Assembly (NCBI GenBank): GCA_963664675.2
Contig: CAXXLB010000009.1
Coordinates: 434,001-498,000, forward strand
From: JASGMR01 sp963664675
GTDB taxonomy: Bacteria > Thermotogota > Thermotogae > Petrotogales > Kosmotogaceae
Direction: 5' to 3'
DNA length: 64,000 nucleotides
Part shown: piece after piece, positions 60,583-64,000 of the stretch
How the letters are laid out: the number at the start of each line of letters is the position of its first letter
Position numbering within the stretch: position 1 is the stretch's first letter
The notes under the pieces: model-generated
The model's input: only the letters and a program-made list of their open reading frames with translations
Databases searched by the model: none
What the model was told of the DNA's origin: nothing
Translations under genes and position numbers: made by a program

Positions 60583-62322
60583 ATGTCTAGGAAAAAGATT
60601 ATTTCCCTTATTATAGCAATAGTAATTCTTGGAGTACTTAACTCAATGGCTATAATCAGTATATCTTTGATATTTTCAGATGGAAAAACAGCTCTCGGTA
60701 TTACGATGGTTATACTCGTTGTTTTAATCGATCTGGTTGTTTTAAACCCAAAATATTATGCTTTCAGATATATGATACCTGCAATAATATTATTGTTAAT
60801 TCTCACTTTTTACCCCATGTACTATACATTCGAAGTGGCCTTTTCTAACTATGGAACCGGCCATCTTTTCACAAGGCAGCAAACTGTTCAAAAACTTTTA
60901 ACTGAGTATTTTTTTGTACCTGAAAATTCTCAGGAATTTGACTTTTATATCTATGATAATTACTCCGGTTACAAACCTTCAGATAATTTTATAATCCTTT
61001 TAAAAAGAAAATCTGATGAGAAATTATTTTTGGCAAACAAGCCGGAGGCAACAGCCTGGGATTCTGAGGGAGACATTTCTCTTGCCATGGGAGTAATCGC
61101 ACCTCTGGAAAAAAATAAAGCGACTTTAAAAGATCAAATATTTATTGCGAATTACGACTCAGAGAGTGGAAATATAGTTTCTTTCGAAAGTAACAATGAA
61201 AATTATATATATTTCTACAGCCCATTGGATCAGAGTACAAAAGCAAACGCTCCGTTTTTTTATTCAGAAATCAGGGGGAAATGGTTGAAAAATGTTGAGT
61301 ACACAGGCGATAACTACAAATTGAGATTGAACGCAAATACCCTTTTTACAACATTTATTACATCCGATAATTTATATGGACTTATAAACGAAATCACAGA
61401 AGAAGGGGGAAGGGTCGTTCAAAAAAATAAAATCTATAATAAAAAAACCGATTACATCCTTCCTGAAGAAGAGGGGTATTTTATAGATAAGGATGAAAAC
61501 GGACAGAATTTTAAAGTTGCAGGATATATTGATTATGTCGGATTCAAAAATTTCATTCAGATGTTCACAGATCCTAAAATTACAGGTCCTTTTTTTCAAA
61601 TATTCTTATGGACTTTCATATGGGCAGGCTTAAGTGTTCTGTTCACTTTTGCAATCGGGTTAGCTCTTGCTCTTGTACTAAATGACAGAAATATGAAAGG
61701 GAAAAAAATATACAGAACACTCCTCATAATACCTTGGGCGGTTCCAGCTTTTATATCTGCTCTGGTATGGCGATACGGATTATTCAACGAAACATATGGT
61801 GTAATAAACAGATTCATAATTCAGGGAATATTTGGTGGCGAACCTATAAAATGGCTTGGTGATGCATTTTGGGCAAAAATTGCCGTACTCATTATGAATA
61901 CCTGGTTGGGATTCCCATACATGATGACCGTTTCTCTGGGTGCATTACAGAGTATTCCATCCGATCTTTATGAAGCTGCATCGATAGATGGAGCAAAACC
62001 AAGGCAAAGATTTCAGAAGATCACATTTCCTCTGCTCCTCGTCACTCTCGCTCCACTTCTGGTAGGAAGTTTCGCTTTCAATTTCAATAATTTTGTGGGA
62101 ATTTACCTGTTAACTCAGGGTGGGCCGGCTATCGCGGGCAGTTCTACCGTTGCGGGATCAACTGATATATTGATCTCATACACCTATAAACTGGCATTCG
62201 AAGGAAGAGGTCAGGATTTTGGGTTTGCCAGCGCGATTTCAATTCTCATCTTTCTGATCGTAGTCGGTATAAGTTATGTTAATTTCAAGCTTTCCGGTTC
62301 TTTCGAGGAGGTGAATAGATAA
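60583..62322 (+). CDS. malF: Maltose ABC transporter permease MalF
   Basis: 579 residues. N-terminal membrane segments (about 8-30, 35-50 and 65-83) are followed by a large periplasmic domain (about 85-320, equivalent to the P2 loop of E. coli MalF). Five membrane segments follow. The EAA loop, which contacts the ATPase, reads EAASIDGAKPRQRFQKITFP near residue 465. GGPAIAGSSTVAGSTDILI is in the last third. It starts 26 bases after the malE hairpin with GGGGG upstream, and its stop overlaps the malG start by one base. Confidence 0.93.
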   Translation: MSRKKIISLIIAIVILGVLNSMAIISISLIFSDGKTALGITMVILVVLIDLVVLNPKYYAFRYMIPAIILLLILTFYPMYYTFEVAFSNYGTGHLFTRQQTVQKLLTEYFFVPENSQEFDFYIYDNYSGYKPSDNFIILLKRKSDEKLFLANKPEATAWDSEGDISLAMGVIAPLEKNKATLKDQIFIANYDSESGNIVSFESNNENYIYFYSPLDQSTKANAPFFYSEIRGKWLKNVEYTGDNYKLRLNANTLFTTFITSDNLYGLINEITEEGGRVVQKNKIYNKKTDYILPEEEGYFIDKDENGQNFKVAGYIDYVGFKNFIQMFTDPKITGPFFQIFLWTFIWAGLSVLFTFAIGLALALVLNDRNMKGKKIYRTLLIIPWAVPAFISALVWRYGLFNETYGVINRFIIQGIFGGEPIKWLGDAFWAKIAVLIMNTWLGFPYMMTVSLGALQSIPSDLYEAASIDGAKPRQRFQKITFPLLLVTLAPLLVGSFAFNFNNFVGIYLLTQGGPAIAGSSTVAGSTDILISYTYKLAFEGRGQDFGFASAISILIFLIVVGISYVNFKLSGSFEEVNR

Positions 62323-64000
62323 TGGCAGTCGAAAGAAAAGCATATTGGCTGAGACATCTGATTTTAATAATAATCGTCATTATCGTTCTCTTTCCTGTAG
62401 CCTGGCTGGTAAATACATCTATCAGAAGAGATGAAGCAGCTTTTTCACCCAATTTATTCTCCTCAAGAATCACTTTTCAGCATTATAAAAATCTGTTATT
62501 TCCTCAATCCAGTGTTGGAAGATTGGTAATCGATATACAGAACGCTGTTTATCAAACCGGAGATTACAGTGATAAAAGTGAAGAAGAGATCATTGAGATA
62601 GTTCAGAATTATATAGATAAATACGATGAATTAACTGAAAAATCCATTAAAATTTCGGAATCAATAAACAGCGAACTAAAAAATTTGAGAAAAGCGATAG
62701 ATGATAATATCTATCCTAATATGATCGAATCAATTAACAAAATCAGAGAAAAAGACATTGAACTGTTAAATGAAAAGACATCTCAATTGGATATAGATAC
62801 TAACTCACCATATTTCATTGCGGCTGTGGGAAAAATTTTACTTTCTTACGATAACTGGAATACAGATACTTTTAAATACCTGCTCTCCGAATTCGGAAGC
62901 GTAGGTGAAGAAATATCCAATAAAATTGGCAATTTTGACAACTCGTTGAATAAATTGAAAGAAAATGAAACAAGACTCTTTGAAAAGGTTTCCAAAATGG
63001 AATTCGATGAAAAAGACAACGTTCTTAAAAGTATTTCCAATACTTCACTTTATTATGATCCTTTCGATTACACAGAATGGAGAAAAATTGAATGGCTGAA
63101 GACCATAAATAAATTTCTGAAGGACATAGACGATGAAGAACTCCAAGTGATAAAATCCGATTTCTACGATTCATTCAAGGAAGCAAGAAACAATTTTGAA
63201 ATCGTCAATCAATCGATAGAAGAACTCAATACTGAAGTACAAAAGTTGATAGAAAATTCTTATACTGATAAAACAAAAAAATATCTTGATACGGTTGTCT
63301 CTTTGGAAGATATTAACAGCAGCTTAGAAAATTTATATAAAAATCTGAATTCAGATAGTGAAGCCAGAAAAGAAATCATTGATGGTTTGAACGTGGCAGA
63401 CCCTGTAATTGCTCTTGAAACCGAAAAATTAGAGATTTTAAAAAATACTACTGAAAAATCACTCACAAAAAATTACCCGGCTTTAGATTCCACAGTTGAA
63501 CCTGATGAAATATTTAATTCAATTCAAAATCAAAATTATTCTATCAACACCATGCTTCAAAATATTAATGCACTTGAAATCACTAAAACCATTTCAATTC
63601 TTTCTGAATTTGAAAAAACCCGGGATCTTTATGACTGGTTTTTGGAAAACGCGAGAAATATCTCATCAATTCCTGAAAATTCCGATATAAAAAATACTTT
63701 AAAAATACTCGATGCTTCTTACTCAAATCTTTTTAGAATCTTACCTTCATTTGAAAATACAATCGACGATTTAGTAACAATCGAATCAAAAATTGAGAAT
63801 TATTTAATTGATATCGAAAGACTGGAAAAACAGAAAGCGGATTATGAAAAAACAATCGAAGAAAATGAGTATTATGCATTGAATGAAATTGACAATCTAT
63901 CTGAAGCGGAAGAATTAGTAAATATTCTGGTAGTAAAAAACATCGCAAAAAATGAATTTTCTGATTCAGATATTGTAAACAACTATATTAAAGAAATTTC
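62322..64000 (+). CDS. malG: Maltose ABC transporter permease MalG with giant periplasmic insertion (partial)
   Basis: The frame opens at ATG 62322, with GAGGAGG upstream, and runs off the right edge, 559 codons so far. The N-terminus is normal: AYWLRHLILIIIVIIVLFPV, with one membrane segment at about 8-30, then NTSIRRDEAAFSPNLFSSRITFQHYKNLL (split for length), the usual P1 loop. Instead of the second membrane segment a mostly charged, coiled-coil-like sequence of at least 500 residues follows. The E. coli protein is about 296 residues in all. The EAA loop and later segments lie beyond the window. Thermotogae MalG proteins are, as I recall, also very long. Confidence 0.88.
   Translation, partial: MAVERKAYWLRHLILIIIVIIVLFPVAWLVNTSIRRDEAAFSPNLFSSRITFQHYKNLLFPQSSVGRLVIDIQNAVYQTGDYSDKSEEEIIEIVQNYIDKYDELTEKSIKISESINSELKNLRKAIDDNIYPNMIESINKIREKDIELLNEKTSQLDIDTNSPYFIAAVGKILLSYDNWNTDTFKYLLSEFGSVGEEISNKIGNFDNSLNKLKENETRLFEKVSKMEFDEKDNVLKSISNTSLYYDPFDYTEWRKIEWLKTINKFLKDIDDEELQVIKSDFYDSFKEARNNFEIVNQSIEELNTEVQKLIENSYTDKTKKYLDTVVSLEDINSSLENLYKNLNSDSEARKEIIDGLNVADPVIALETEKLEILKNTTEKSLTKNYPALDSTVEPDEIFNSIQNQNYSINTMLQNINALEITKTISILSEFEKTRDLYDWFLENARNISSIPENSDIKNTLKILDASYSNLFRILPSFENTIDDLVTIESKIENYLIDIERLEKQKADYEKTIEENEYYALNEIDNLSEAEELVNILVVKNIAKNEFSDSDIVNNYIKEI

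Noticed and set aside
1..64000. CRISPR arrays, insertion sequences, prophage or integrase genes
   Set aside because: No regularly spaced repeats, transposase, integrase or phage structural genes appear anywhere in the window.

Overview
The window comes from an AT-rich bacterial chromosome that I place in the phylum Thermotogota, probably the Petrotogales/Kosmotogales side; the order is a guess. Four things point there. NusG is 356 residues, with the large domain inserted in its NGN domain that is typical of Thermotogae. Homoserine dehydrogenase and aspartokinase are fused in reversed order. Maltose permeases carry very large extracytoplasmic insertions. TtuA, the tRNA s2T54 thiolase of thermophiles, sits at the end of the murein cluster. 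The coding is dense: operons overlap by 1-40 bases, TTG starts are common, and sigma-A type promoters close to consensus are easy to see. There is no CRISPR array, insertion sequence, phage or obvious island.

Layout. 1-11570 (minus strand): one ribosomal and transcription operon starting from a consensus promoter, in the order tRNA-Thr, tRNA-Tyr, rpmG, secE, nusG, rplK, rplA, L10-leader attenuator, rplJ, rplL, hairpin, rpoB, rpoC. rpoC runs off the left edge. 11587-21718 (minus): a long gene string made of ftcD, a shrunken amidohydrolase-like protein, rlmH, a CNNM/CBS membrane protein, cdd, a Nudix hydrolase, gltX, cysS, galT, galK and a Gfo/Idh oxidoreductase. 21809-31373 (minus): the murein cluster murE-murF-mraY-murD-ftsW-murG-murC, followed by ttuA. 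31392-36949 (plus): a divergent promoter with a CIRCE operator drives hrcA-grpE-dnaJ, then yitT-like, tsaB, a phosphotransacylase and a ThiS-like protein that lacks its terminal GG. 37098-37955 (plus): a small Hanks-type kinase. 37950-41260 (minus): thiI-plsC-bfn-ispA.

41347-47647 is mixed. It holds a small membrane protein, a secreted metallophosphoesterase, a sugar ABC ATPase cotranscribed with an orphan Phd/YefM-type antitoxin, a second Gfo/Idh enzyme, a small secreted protein and an OPT transporter. 47877-55397 (minus) holds the threonine genes (fused HD-AK, thrC, thrB), a probable outer-envelope beta-barrel, and deoC-cyclodeaminase-tgt. Then come a single tRNA with anticodon CAT, mnmG, a carboxyltransferase subunit (oadA-like), and malE-malF-malG, with malG running off the right edge.

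Most genes are housekeeping. The points most worth a second look are: the orphan Phd protein that shares an operon with the sugar ATPase, with a near-perfect palindrome over its promoter; the amidohydrolase reduced to about 194 residues without metal ligands; back-to-back mur and hrcA promoters that share a -35 box, with CIRCE lying over the hrcA ribosome binding site; an L10 leader with a visible terminator/antiterminator switch; the Hanks kinase; the giant coiled-coil insertion in MalG; and the ThiS-like protein without a diglycine tail.
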